Shown: piece by piece, positions 26,782-35,759 of the stretch
Position numbering within the stretch: the stretch's first letter is position 1
Layout of the letters: each line of letters starts with the position of its first letter
Assembly: GCA_902461815.1 (NCBI GenBank)
Contig: CABPZE010000004.1
Span: 81,603 to 145,602, forward strand
Length of the DNA: 64,000 nucleotides
Reading direction: 5' to 3'
Source of the DNA: CAG-390 sp003523225
GTDB taxonomy: Bacteria; Bacillota; Clostridia; Oscillospirales; CAG-272
Position numbers and translations under genes: made by a program
Notes under the pieces: generated by a model
What the model was told of the DNA's origin: nothing
Databases searched by the model: none
What the model saw: the letters and a program-made list of their open reading frames with translations, nothing else

Positions 26782-28065
26782 ATGACAATGAACAATATTG
26801 AAGAAGAAAAAAAGACCGGCACGGCAGTGCTTGTGGGGGTCGATACCTCCGACATGAAGGATGGCGAATGCGAGATATCTCTTGATGAACTTGCTCGCCT
26901 TGCCGAGACAGCCGGGGCTGAGGTGGCGGCGAGGCTGGTGCAGACAAGAGACAAGCCGGACGTCCGCACAGTTATAGGCAGCGGCAAGGTTGCCGAGCTT
27001 AAGACGATATGCGAAGAATGCGGAGCGGAGCTTTGCGTATTTGACTGCGAAATGACCCCGTCGCAGATAAGAAATGTGGAGGATGAGCTGGGGGACGTCC
27101 GCGTGATCGACCGCTCGATGCTCATTCTTGACATATTTGCACTTCATGCCGCGACTGCGGAAGGAAAGCTGCAGGTCGAACTGGCTCAGCTGAAATATAC
27201 CGCGCCGAGGCTTGTCGGAAAGGGCAAGCAGCTTTCAAGGCTTGGCGGCGGTATAGGTACACGCGGTCCGGGTGAGTCAAAGCTGGAATCAGACCGGCGT
27301 CACCTTTCAAGGCGTATTGCGGCACTGGAGGAGGAGCTTGACGCGGTTGAAAACACCCGGCGCACCACACGTGCGGCGCGTGAGCGCAGCGGTCTTGCGC
27401 GGGTTGCTATTGTCGGATACACCAACGCGGGGAAATCCACCCTGCTTAATCGTCTGACCGACGCGGGGATACTTGCCGAGGATAAGCTGTTTGCGACTCT
27501 TGATCCCACGACGCGCAAGTTTACTCTGCCGGGCGGAGAGAGCGTACTGCTGACCGATACGGTCGGATTTATCAGAAGGCTTCCGCATCATCTTGTCAAG
27601 GCGTTCCGCTCAACGCTTGAGGAAGCGGCACTTGCTGATATCCTTTTGCATATCGTCGATGCATCAGATCCCGAGTATCCTCAGCAGATGCGCGTGACCG
27701 AGGATCTGCTTGCGGAGCTGGGTGCTGGCGGCAAGCCGACGCTTGTGGTTTACAACAAGTGCGACCGCGAGGCGGAGGGAATACCCATGCCTACCCTTGT
27801 CCCGAACGGAGTAAACCGCGCCGTATGCGTTTCTGCGCTCACAGGCGAGGGAATTGAACAGATGGTAGGAATGCTTGAGGATATAGTGCGCGAGGGAAAG
27901 GTGCGCGTTTGCTTCCGGTTCCCCAACAGCGAAGCGGGATTGCTTAACACTCTTTACCGTCTTGCGGCGGTGGAAAATGTTGAGTACGGCGACGAGTATA
28001 TAACCGCTGAAGCGATAGCTGACGCAAAAACACGCGGCATTCTTGCGGCATACGAAATAAAATGA
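26782..28065 (+). CDS. hflX: Ribosome-splitting GTPase HflX
   Basis: HflX rescues or splits stalled ribosomes under stress. The 427-residue protein has the HflX N-terminal domain, including the glycine-rich linker GKGKQLSRLGGGIGTRGPGE, a coiled linker, and a GTPase domain. The G1 loop is GYTNAGKS, the G3 region DTVGFIRRLPH and the G4 motif NKCD. ATG 26782 is preceded by AAAGGA; a longer ORF to 26722 begins inside the rpmE terminator. Its stop overlaps the next gene (ATGA). Confidence 0.94.
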   Translation: MTMNNIEEEKKTGTAVLVGVDTSDMKDGECEISLDELARLAETAGAEVAARLVQTRDKPDVRTVIGSGKVAELKTICEECGAELCVFDCEMTPSQIRNVEDELGDVRVIDRSMLILDIFALHAATAEGKLQVELAQLKYTAPRLVGKGKQLSRLGGGIGTRGPGESKLESDRRHLSRRIAALEEELDAVENTRRTTRAARERSGLARVAIVGYTNAGKSTLLNRLTDAGILAEDKLFATLDPTTRKFTLPGGESVLLTDTVGFIRRLPHHLVKAFRSTLEEAALADILLHIVDASDPEYPQQMRVTEDLLAELGAGGKPTLVVYNKCDREAEGIPMPTLVPNGVNRAVCVSALTGEGIEQMVGMLEDIVREGKVRVCFRFPNSEAGLLNTLYRLAAVENVEYGDEYITAEAIADAKTRGILAAYEIK

Positions 28066-28727
28066 GTCAGCCCGACATCCGGGCGGAAGAAGTGGAGTGT
28101 TTTATGGGGTTTGAACCATATACCACACTGAGCGGCAGGGGAGAAAGCCTTTACGAGGATCGCCGCTCGGAATTTCTCGGCGTCGCCGTTCCGGTTGAAT
28201 CGGAAGCGGCGGCGACGGAGTTCATCAGAAGCATAAAAAAGCAGCACCCCGACGCGCGGCACAATGTTTGGGCGTATACGCTCCGTTCGGGGGCTGAAAG
28301 ATACTCCGACGACGGCGAGCCTCAGGGCAGCGCCGGAATGCCTGTGCTTGAGGTGCTGCGCAAGACCGGAGTGTGTGACGCCGCTGTGGTGGTTACCCGC
28401 TATTTCGGCGGGATACTTCTGGGAACGGGCGGGCTTTTGCGCGCTTATTCCGGTGCTGCCAAGCAGGCGATAGAGGATGCCGGGTGCGTGAGGATGATCC
28501 CGCGCTCGCTCTTGAGCCTTACCTGCGGGTATGCCGACCACCAGAAGATAACTCTGGAGCTTCCGCGCTTCGGCGCTGAGGTGGATTCCGTGGATTTCGG
28601 CGGGGAGGTCAGCATTGTTATCTCGGCGCGCTCCGAAGTTGCAGGCGCGCTGTCTGACCGTATTACCGAAATGACGGCGGGCAGAGTGCGGACGGTTGAC
28701 GCCGGAACAAAATACGGCAGGGAATAA
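28062..28727 (+). CDS. YigZ/IMPACT family protein
   Basis: The 221-residue protein contains the IMPACT-family core DARHNVWAYTLRSG, ERYSDDGEPQGSAGMPVLEVL and TRYFGGILLGTGGLLRAYSGA. A C-terminal DUF1949-type domain follows. Related proteins may regulate translation, but no enzymatic role is established. ATG 28062 overlaps the hflX stop; the internal ATG at 28104 (MGFEPYTT) has a GTGGAG site and matches the usual family start, so it is a serious alternative. Confidence 0.88.
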   Translation: MSQPDIRAEEVECFMGFEPYTTLSGRGESLYEDRRSEFLGVAVPVESEAAATEFIRSIKKQHPDARHNVWAYTLRSGAERYSDDGEPQGSAGMPVLEVLRKTGVCDAAVVVTRYFGGILLGTGGLLRAYSGAAKQAIEDAGCVRMIPRSLLSLTCGYADHQKITLELPRFGAEVDSVDFGGEVSIVISARSEVAGALSDRITEMTAGRVRTVDAGTKYGRE

Positions 28728-28746
28728 TTGACATTGCTTTTTCAAC

Positions 28747-28831
28747 GAAAAAGTTTTTCTGTGAAATTTTTTCTACGAAAAAAGAGTTTTTTATAAAAAA
28801 ATCGCGCCGAAAAGAGGATTTCGGCATTTTT
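28747..28831 (+). terminator. AT-rich hairpins and short terminator before dnaG
   Basis: Two small hairpins, CTTTTTC/GAAAAAG and TTTTTTC/GAAAAAA, are followed by GCCGAAA/TTTCGGC (28806-28812 with 28819-28825) and ATTTTTG. The last looks like a short terminator for the hflX-yigZ unit. A TATATTATTTATG stretch at about 28837 could be a dnaG promoter element. Confidence 0.45.
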
Positions 28832-28877
28832 GCGCGTATATTATTTATGTAAGGCGAAATTAAGGAAGGAGAAAGGC

Positions 28878-30677
28878 ATGATCCCGCGCGAAACGATTGA
28901 AGAAATAGTCGCCCGCAGTGACATTGAACAGATAATCGGAAGCTATGTGACACTTAAACGCGCAGGTTCTAACCTTGTCGGCATCTGCCCCTTCCATAAT
29001 GAAAAATCTCCGTCCTTTACCGTGTTTGCAAACGATCAGTCGCCGCATTTTTACTGCTTCGGCTGCGGAGCGGGCGGGGATGTGGTCACGTTTATCCGTA
29101 AGATCGAAAATCTTGACTACGTTGCGGCAATTGAATTTTTGGCGGCGAAGGCGGGTATCGAAATTCCGCGTGACGCAACCGAAGCCCGCGAGGCGGTATC
29201 TCGCAAGCGCGTGCTTGATATGAACCGCGCGGCGGCAAAGTTTTATCACAAATGCCTTTATGACCCGAAGTACGGTGGAGCAGCGCTTGAATATCTTTGC
29301 GGTACACGCCAGCTATCGGGGTCGGTTATAAAGCATTTCGGACTTGGGTATTCCCCAAATGATTTCGGGATGCTGACGTCGTATCTTAAAAGCCTCGGAT
29401 ATACCGAGGAGGAGATGACGGCGGGATTTCTGTGCGGGAAAAGCGCCAAAAGCGGCAGGCACTATGATTATTTCCGCAACCGAGTGATGTTTCCTATCAT
29501 TGATGTTGCGGGCAACGTGGTCGCCTTCGGCGGTCGCGTTATGGATGATTCAAAGCCCAAATACCTTAACACCTCGGACACGCCGGCATTCAAAAAGAGC
29601 CGAAACCTTTTTGCGCTGAATTTTGCAAAGAACAAATGCGCCGAAAGGATGATACTTTGCGAGGGCTATATGGACGTTATCGCCCTGCACGCAGCCGGAT
29701 TTGAAAATGCGGTGGCAACGCTCGGCACGGCCATCACCGAGGAACACGCCCGCATTATGGCGAAGTACACCAAGGAAGTGATAATCTGCTACGATTCCGA
29801 CGACGCGGGCGTAAACGCCGCCAACAAGGCAATGCGCGTGTTGGGCGGCGTCGGAGTTAATGTCAGGGTGCTGAAGGTCGAGGGCGCCAAGGACCCGGAC
29901 GAGTATATTAAGAAATACGGCGGAGCGTCTTTTTCTAACCTGATAGACAGAAGCCGCACGGGATTTGAATTCAAGTCTGAGGCGGTATTTGCAAAATACG
30001 ATATAAAGGATCAGCAGGGCAGGCTGAAAGCCGCCGAGGAGCTTGTAAAAATAATTTCCGAGTATTATTCAAGCGTTGAACGCGAAATCTACATATCGCG
30101 GGCGGCAGAAAAGCTGGCTCTGCCTGCAGATGTCATAAAGCGCGACGTGGAGCACGAACGTGCTCTGAGGAAAAAGGAGCATTCCGCGGAGCTGAGCCGG
30201 GCGGCGTCCGCGTCAATACGCGACTTCGGAGACAGGGTGAATCCTGATGCGGCAAAAAATCCCCGCGCGGCGTCAGCCGAGGAAACTGTACTGGGGCTTC
30301 TTTTACTTTATGAATCGCATCGCGAGGCGGTGATGTCAGGAAAAGTCAGACTTGAAAGCGGAGATTTCTTTACTGACTTGGGCAGGCGGGCGTTTGATGC
30401 AATTTGTGCACTTCACGGAAGCGACCGCGGTTTTGATTTCACACTCCTCGGAGAGAGCTTTTCCACCGATGAAATAAGCCGGCTTGAACGTTGCCGCAAA
30501 CGCCGTGAGCAGCTTTCCGAAAACGGGCTTGACGTGCTTGAGGCGGCGGCGGAAGTGCTGCGCCGGGAGCATACAAAGGACAGTGAAAATGTCAGCCTTG
30601 CTGACGAGCTTGAAGCAAAACGGCGCGCGCTGGCAGCCCTCAAGGATAAAAACGCTAAAACAGGAAATAATTTATAA
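28878..30677 (+). CDS. dnaG: DNA primase DnaG
   Basis: DnaG makes RNA primers at the replication fork. The 599-residue protein shows the CHC2 zinc finger (C37, H40, C60, C63), then the catalytic core with a TOPRIM domain (CEGYMDVIALHAAG and CYDSDDAG). A C-terminal helicase-interaction region follows. ATG 28878 has a strong AAGGAGAAAGG site. It is followed by rpoD, the arrangement of the macromolecular-synthesis operon. Confidence 0.95.
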   Translation: MIPRETIEEIVARSDIEQIIGSYVTLKRAGSNLVGICPFHNEKSPSFTVFANDQSPHFYCFGCGAGGDVVTFIRKIENLDYVAAIEFLAAKAGIEIPRDATEAREAVSRKRVLDMNRAAAKFYHKCLYDPKYGGAALEYLCGTRQLSGSVIKHFGLGYSPNDFGMLTSYLKSLGYTEEEMTAGFLCGKSAKSGRHYDYFRNRVMFPIIDVAGNVVAFGGRVMDDSKPKYLNTSDTPAFKKSRNLFALNFAKNKCAERMILCEGYMDVIALHAAGFENAVATLGTAITEEHARIMAKYTKEVIICYDSDDAGVNAANKAMRVLGGVGVNVRVLKVEGAKDPDEYIKKYGGASFSNLIDRSRTGFEFKSEAVFAKYDIKDQQGRLKAAEELVKIISEYYSSVEREIYISRAAEKLALPADVIKRDVEHERALRKKEHSAELSRAASASIRDFGDRVNPDAAKNPRAASAEETVLGLLLLYESHREAVMSGKVRLESGDFFTDLGRRAFDAICALHGSDRGFDFTLLGESFSTDEISRLERCRKRREQLSENGLDVLEAAAEVLRREHTKDSENVSLADELEAKRRALAALKDKNAKTGNNL

Positions 30678-30820
30678 GAAACGGCGGGCGTACCGGAAAT
30701 CTGTGTACTGTGTTTGCCGCATATGCGTAATTGCGGCGGTGCGTTGAGCTTGTATCAAAAAATTATTCTGACATATATTTTTCCGCGGTGCATCCGCGCA
30801 CATACCGAAAGGAAATCAAA

Positions 30821-31933
30821 ATGAACGAAAACGAAAAGAACATGGATGTAAACGAGCTTATCGAAAAAGGCAAGAACGGAAGCCTTTCCGATAGCGACTT
30901 TGAGGATGCTTTGGATGATCTTGATTATGATATAGACAAGATGGACAAGGTTTACGACGCGCTTGAGGACGGCGGAATTTCCCTGACCGGAGAAATGTCA
31001 AACTCCGAAATGGATAAGATCGAGAATGAGGTCGAAAATTTCGGTGTCGGTGAGAATATGGAGCGCATCCTGGAGCAGGAGGGGCTTACTATCGACGACC
31101 CGGTGCGTATGTACCTCAAGGAGATCGGACGTGTTCCGCTGCTTGACTCGGAAAGCGAGCTTGAGCTTGCCAAGGTCATGACCGATGAGACAAAATCCGC
31201 CGAGGAAAGACAGGCGGCACAGGACAAGCTGGTCGTTGCCAACCTTCGTCTTGTTGTCAGCATTGCAAAAAGATATGTCGGCAAGGGAATGTTCTTCCTC
31301 GATCTGATCCAGGAGGGAAATCTCGGTCTGATGAAGGCGGTCGAAAAGTTTGATTACACCAAGGGATACAAGTTTTCGACATATGCAACCTGGTGGATAC
31401 GCCAGGCAATTAACCGCGCGATCGCAGATCAGGCGCGCACCATCAGAATACCTGTGCATATGGTTGAAACGATCCATAAGGTCAATCGCTACCAGCGTCA
31501 GATGCTTCAGGAGCTGGGACGTGAGGCGACCGCAGATGAGATCGGAGAAAAGATGGGCATGAGCGCCGAAAAGGTGCGCGAGATTATGAAGATCGCACAG
31601 GAGCCGGTATCTCTTGAAACGCCTATCGGCGAGGAAGAGGATACTCATCTGGGCGATTTCATACCCGACGATGAAACTCCCGCTCCGGCAGACGCCGCGT
31701 CTCAGACCATTCTGCGCGAGGTGCTTGACCGCGAGCTTCACACGCTTACACCGCGTGAGGAGCATGTGATAAAGCTGCGCTTCGGTCTTTACGACGGAAG
31801 ATGCCGCACGCTGGAAGAGGTCGGCAAGGAATTTGACATTACACGTGAGCGTATTCGTCAGATCGAGGCTAAGGCGCTGAGAAAGCTGCGTCATCCCAGC
31901 CGTGCAAGACACCTTCGTGGATTTATTGACTGA
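30821..31933 (+). CDS. rpoD: Primary sigma factor RpoD (sigma-A)
   Basis: The 370-residue housekeeping sigma factor has an acidic region 1.1-like N terminus, then region 1.2 (DDPVRMYLKEIG). Region 2 shows NLRLVVSIAKRYVGKGMFFL and YKFSTYATWWIRQAI, and region 4 ends the protein with the helix-turn-helix RTLEEVGKEFDITRERIRQIE. I placed the start at 30821 with AAAGGAAAT; the upstream 30 codons are not family-like. The intergenic distance from dnaG (143 bases) allows a separate promoter. Confidence 0.96.
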   Translation: MNENEKNMDVNELIEKGKNGSLSDSDFEDALDDLDYDIDKMDKVYDALEDGGISLTGEMSNSEMDKIENEVENFGVGENMERILEQEGLTIDDPVRMYLKEIGRVPLLDSESELELAKVMTDETKSAEERQAAQDKLVVANLRLVVSIAKRYVGKGMFFLDLIQEGNLGLMKAVEKFDYTKGYKFSTYATWWIRQAINRAIADQARTIRIPVHMVETIHKVNRYQRQMLQELGREATADEIGEKMGMSAEKVREIMKIAQEPVSLETPIGEEEDTHLGDFIPDDETPAPADAASQTILREVLDRELHTLTPREEHVIKLRFGLYDGRCRTLEEVGKEFDITRERIRQIEAKALRKLRHPSRARHLRGFID

Positions 31934-32315
31934 TTTTATTACGTGTGATGCTTTTTGGAAACGACAAATCATACAATTTGTGTCGAAAAAGTTAAAAATA
32001 TTGTCGTTCGGTAAATAAAATGTCTGCGTCTCAAACGGATGAGGGAACTATTTCTTTTTTTGCTTATTGCACAAAAATCAATAGTAAAAAGTGTTGGATC
32101 AAACAAAAAAATCGTTGGATTGCTTAAATCGCTTGTTGTTCATTAGTGTATTATGCACAAGAAAATCCAACATCTAATGTTCTGTCCGACCCGCGAAGCA
32201 TATAATTTACAAATGCTGCCGATAAATCAACTTGACAGTATTCATTTTTTGGTGTAAAATATAATACAAACAGTGCGCGCAGCGGAGCGCGCCCCTTCAA
32301 GGAGGACCCGCAATT
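31934..32315. other. Intergenic region after rpoD
   Basis: No coding sequence is supported. A possible imperfect hairpin CGACA/TGTCG (about 31962-31985) follows rpoD without a clear T-run. GTTGGATT and AATCCAAC (about 32113 and 32163) form a long-range inverted repeat. The promoter of the solute-binding lipoprotein gene is at 32232-32260. Confidence 0.5.
32232..32260 (+). promoter_or_regulatory. Promoter of solute-binding lipoprotein gene
   Basis: TTGACA (32232-32237), 17 bases, TAAAAT (32255-32260). A GC-rich inverted repeat (GCGCGC...GCGCGC, about 32275-32292) follows in the leader. Confidence 0.75.
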
Positions 32316-34142
32316 ATGAATAAAAGACTGATAAGTCTGTTTTTGTGCTTTCTGATGTTGATAAGCGTATCGGCAACCGGCTGTTCCGTTTTTGGCGGTG
32401 GTGCCGAAACCACTGCGGAGAGTGGTGTTACCGTTGACCCGGATTCCGGTTCGGCTATTACACTGACTATGTACATACCCTGCGAAAAGCCCGTGGCGGA
32501 AGAAGACCGTCTGCTGGTTGAAGAAGCTATCAACAAAATAACCAAGTCCAAATTCAAGACCCAGATAAATCTTTACCTGCCCACAGTTGATGAGTATTAT
32601 GAGACTATCGAGGGCATTATGCAGGCGCGCGCATATGAGCAGGAGCAGGAGGAGCTTGCAAAGTCGGAGCTTAAAAAGGCTATCCGTGCCGCTAAGGCAG
32701 AGGGTGTTGACTCCGAGGTCGCTATCTCCAAATTCTACGACGAGCATCCGGAATGGGTTAAGTATCAAGAGACCACGGCTGATCCCGACGCCGAGGAGAC
32801 CGCTCCCGAGACCCGGCTCAACGAGCTCGGTATGCCTGAAATAAAGTATCCTGATGAGCGCGAAAATCAGCTTGACATCATCTGGCTCAGCGGTTACGAT
32901 AAGCTTATTGAATATATTGAAGCCGATCAGCTTCAGCGTCTTGACGAAGAACTCTCCAGCTCTTCCAAAAAGCTCAAACAGTATATTTACACCGGCGCTC
33001 TTGACGCGGTCAAGACAGCGGGCAGCGGGACGTATGCGATCCCCAATAACACCGTTATCGGTGAGTACACATACCTCCTGCTCAACAAGAGCCTTGTGGA
33101 TAAGTATAAGTATTCTCCCTCGGATCTTACCAGCGTGGTGAAATGTGCCGACTTCCTTGCTGATGTCAGCAAGTATGAGCCGGATGTGCTCCCTGTCGTC
33201 GGCGAGCTTCCTGTAACGCTGACCAAGTACTGGAGCATTGACCCTGATACCCTTGAGGTCGATCATGACAAGTTCAATGTAATCGGTCACGGTATCAGCG
33301 ATATGGCTACTCTCGGTTCAATGTTTAACTTTACTGGTCTGTTCGGCACAAATGCTGAGCTTGCAAACACGAGCGATTATGCCAAACAGCTTATAGCTAT
33401 CCGCACTTATAAGGATCTCGGCTATATAACCGAGGATACCTCTACGACCAAGGAATATGCTATGCGTGTGGTCAAGGGTGGCGGAGAGCTGGTTGAGGTT
33501 TATGGCGACGACTTCTATATGAATGTCATCGAGTCTCCACGCGCCGGATACGAGGATATATTCGGCAATATGCTGGGCGTTTCCACTTACACCAGAAGCC
33601 TTAAGCGCAGCATGGAGATCATCACATACCTGAATACCAACTCCGACCTGCGCAATATCCTTCAGTACGGTGTCGAGGATGTCCACTATGAACTGGACGA
33701 GGACGGTCTGCTTCACAGACTCAACGACAGATATATGATGGATATTAACAAGACAGGTAATGTGTTCATGGCGTATCCCGAAGAGGGAATGCCCAAAAAC
33801 GTCTGGGATTACGGAAAATCTCAGAACACAGACGCCAAGACTCTTATGACTCTCGGTCTGCGCTTCAAAGAGGACGACTTCACAAGCTCGGACGATGAGA
33901 ATGCATTAGAAAAGCTGAGATCTGCCATCAGGGCTGTCAACGAATATTCCGCAGAGGTCGAGCAGAAGCTCATGAATGCTCAGTCTGTTGAGGAGCTTGA
34001 GGCTGTTATGCGCGATGTCGCGTCGAAGTTCGGTACAGATCCTAACATCAAGGCGATCACCAACAGCTCCGCTCAGAATCCGACTCCCAGCTCAGTCTAC
34101 TACGATTGGCTCAAGAGCAACGGATTCCTTGACGAAGACTGA
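32316..34142 (+). CDS. Large extracellular solute-binding lipoprotein
   Basis: The 608-residue protein has a lipoprotein signal ending at ATGC. It has the general plan of family 1 solute-binding proteins of carbohydrate ABC importers (LTLTMYIPC, IIWLSGYDKLIEYIEADQLQRLD, TYAIPNN). It carries an insertion rich in Glu and Ala (about residues 100-165). No permease or ATPase gene is adjacent, so it either works with distant partners or is an orphan receptor. AAGGAGG precedes the ATG. It is the last gene before the accessory region. Confidence 0.75.
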   Translation: MNKRLISLFLCFLMLISVSATGCSVFGGGAETTAESGVTVDPDSGSAITLTMYIPCEKPVAEEDRLLVEEAINKITKSKFKTQINLYLPTVDEYYETIEGIMQARAYEQEQEELAKSELKKAIRAAKAEGVDSEVAISKFYDEHPEWVKYQETTADPDAEETAPETRLNELGMPEIKYPDERENQLDIIWLSGYDKLIEYIEADQLQRLDEELSSSSKKLKQYIYTGALDAVKTAGSGTYAIPNNTVIGEYTYLLLNKSLVDKYKYSPSDLTSVVKCADFLADVSKYEPDVLPVVGELPVTLTKYWSIDPDTLEVDHDKFNVIGHGISDMATLGSMFNFTGLFGTNAELANTSDYAKQLIAIRTYKDLGYITEDTSTTKEYAMRVVKGGGELVEVYGDDFYMNVIESPRAGYEDIFGNMLGVSTYTRSLKRSMEIITYLNTNSDLRNILQYGVEDVHYELDEDGLLHRLNDRYMMDINKTGNVFMAYPEEGMPKNVWDYGKSQNTDAKTLMTLGLRFKEDDFTSSDDENALEKLRSAIRAVNEYSAEVEQKLMNAQSVEELEAVMRDVASKFGTDPNIKAITNSSAQNPTPSSVYYDWLKSNGFLDED

Positions 34143-34212
34143 TATACTCTAACAAAACGGGCTGCCGCAATGACGAGACCCCATAAAGAAGGTTTCAAAA
34201 ACAAGTGGTAAA

Positions 34213-34234
34213 GACAATCGATACAGTATATCGC
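34213..34234. repeat. Copy of the recombinase leader, inverted relative to 48041-48063
   Basis: The reverse complement of this 22-base segment matches 48041-48063 with one substitution and one missing base. The two copies flank a 13.8-kb segment in inverted orientation. Each also contains a small internal dyad (CGATA/TATCG). Confidence 0.55.
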
Positions 34235-34262
34235 AAATAATAATTTGAATGGAGATACTGTA

Positions 34263-34634
34263 ATGAAAACATTGTATGAAACACTTGGTGGAACCTATCG
34301 TGAAGAAAACGGGCGTCTTATACCGGAAATGAAACTGCCCGAACAAACCAATTATCAAATTGGCAAGTACGGGCAGTTTTATCTTGACTATATTAAGAAT
34401 CACCGTTGCGGAAGATATACCACTCTGCTGACCGAAGGCATATTGAACGCTCAGTTGCACGAGATCGACCTTGACGCAAATGAGATGCTTGATACCATCA
34501 TCCCCCGCCTTGCTGCCGAAAGAGGTGTTGACGAGAATTTGAAAGCTCGCGATATGCTCCGTTGGGTTGCCGAGATGAACAATATTAAGGCAGTTGCGGA
34601 AGAAATCGTCCTGCAGGAGGTGGTCTATCAATGA
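34263..34634 (+). CDS. tnpV: TnpV-family transposon protein
   Basis: The 123-residue protein has the TnpV signature ETLGGTYREENGRLIPEM and NYQIGKYGQFYLDYIKNH. TnpV is encoded on Tn4451-like elements and is of unknown function. It is paralogous to the protein at 48320-48691 (same length, same landmarks). ATG 34263 has GGAG upstream. Its stop overlaps the next start (ATGA). Confidence 0.85.
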   Translation: MKTLYETLGGTYREENGRLIPEMKLPEQTNYQIGKYGQFYLDYIKNHRCGRYTTLLTEGILNAQLHEIDLDANEMLDTIIPRLAAERGVDENLKARDMLRWVAEMNNIKAVAEEIVLQEVVYQ

Positions 34635-34906
34635 GGTCGATCATCAATGAACTATGGCACGGAAATATCATACCGCAAGAAGATAGCCGAACCAACACGA
34701 AGGAAATGAAGGAACTCATCAGTTATATAGCAAGGCATGATGAGGATTTAGAAAAGCTATTAACCGACGAACAAAAAGTCATCTTTGAAAAGTACCAAGA
34801 TTGTTGGAACGAGTATGTGAGTCTTGCAGAAGCAGCTATATTTGAGTATGCCTTCAAACTTGGAGCAAAACTAATGCTTGCTGTTGTAAGTGAAAAAGAA
34901 AACTAA
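34631..34906 (+). CDS. DUF6809-like small protein
   Basis: This 91-residue, mostly helical, acidic protein starts MRSIINELWHGNIIPQE and has a C-terminal helix ending in KLGAKLMLAVVSE. Similar small proteins accompany tnpV in clostridial mobile elements. It is translationally coupled to tnpV. Function is unknown. Confidence 0.65.
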   Translation: MRSIINELWHGNIIPQEDSRTNTKEMKELISYIARHDEDLEKLLTDEQKVIFEKYQDCWNEYVSLAEAAIFEYAFKLGAKLMLAVVSEKEN

Positions 34907-34910
34907 AAAC

Positions 34911-34946
34911 ATAGCCGTGTGGACAAAATGTCCACACGGCTATTTC
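34911..34946. terminator. Bidirectional terminator, 15-bp perfect stem
   Basis: ATAGCCGTGTGGACA pairs with TGTCCACACGGCTAT across a 3-base loop. A-rich sequence on the left and TTT on the right serve the convergent units on both strands. Confidence 0.85.
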
Positions 34947-34967
34947 CATAAATGTGTGTAATAAATG

Positions 34968-35759
34968 TTAATATATTAACCGATGAATTCCAGATTCATC
35001 TTCAAAAGAGGCATACTGCCGGAACCGCCCTTCTTCAATCGAAACATTGAGGTTGTATGTGTTTCGAAGATTTTCTGCCGTAAGCACTTCAGCGGTTTTG
35101 CCAAAGATTTGATGCGACCCGGACATCATCAATACCATTCCTCCAAGCTCTATTGATTGTCCCGGATTATGAGTTGTTGTGATTACGGTATATCCTCTTT
35201 GCGAAAGTCCTGTAATTTGATTTAGGACAATCAATTGATTTTTAATGTCAAGATTAGAAGTAGGTTCATCAAAAACTATAACCTTCGGATTTTGAAGTAT
35301 TGCACGTACTATTTTTACAATTTGCAATTCACCGGATGATAGTTCAAAGATAGCTCGATTAAGCAAATCTACATGACCTAATTCATCCAAGACAGAACAT
35401 GCTTTTTCATATTCGTTTTTTCTCGGCGCTTTGAGAGCTGTAAGTTTATTAGCAAATCCTGTGACGAGAAAGTCTGCAACGCATAAGTTTTGATAACAGG
35501 GATTGTTTGAGGCTACAACAGCAATTGATTTTGATAATTCACTTATGGATAATTGTCGAACATCCTTCGAATCAACAAGTATGGTTCCGCTGTAGTTTTT
35601 TATCTCAGACGTTAAGCATTTGATAAATGTTGTTTTGCCTACACCATTTTTGCCTAAAATCGAAAGAATAGATCCACGCTCGATGGAAAACGACAAATCA
35701 TCAAGTATCAAAGGGAGATTGTTCTTATATCTAAATGATAAATTCTTGACTTGAATCAT
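34968..35759 (-). CDS. ABC transporter ATPase, FecE/BtuD type
   Basis: The 263-residue ATPase has Walker A GKNGVGKTT, signature motif LSSGELQIVKIVRAILQNP, Walker B VIVFDEP and the H-loop TTTHNPGQS. It belongs to the iron-siderophore/cobalamin ATPase group by similarity and by partner genes. The signature reads SSGE rather than SGGQ. Its ATG overlaps the permease stop (ATGA). It ends the operon before the terminator at 34911. Confidence 0.88.
   Translation of the reverse strand: MIQVKNLSFRYKNNLPLILDDLSFSIERGSILSILGKNGVGKTTFIKCLTSEIKNYSGTILVDSKDVRQLSISELSKSIAVVASNNPCYQNLCVADFLVTGFANKLTALKAPRKNEYEKACSVLDELGHVDLLNRAIFELSSGELQIVKIVRAILQNPKVIVFDEPTSNLDIKNQLIVLNQITGLSQRGYTVITTTHNPGQSIELGGMVLMMSGSHQIFGKTAEVLTAENLRNTYNLNVSIEEGRFRQYASFEDESGIHRLIY

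Noticed and set aside
32151..33290. Minus-strand 379-codon frame
   Set aside because: Antisense shadow of the solute-binding lipoprotein gene, which has a promoter, AAGGAGG site and lipobox.
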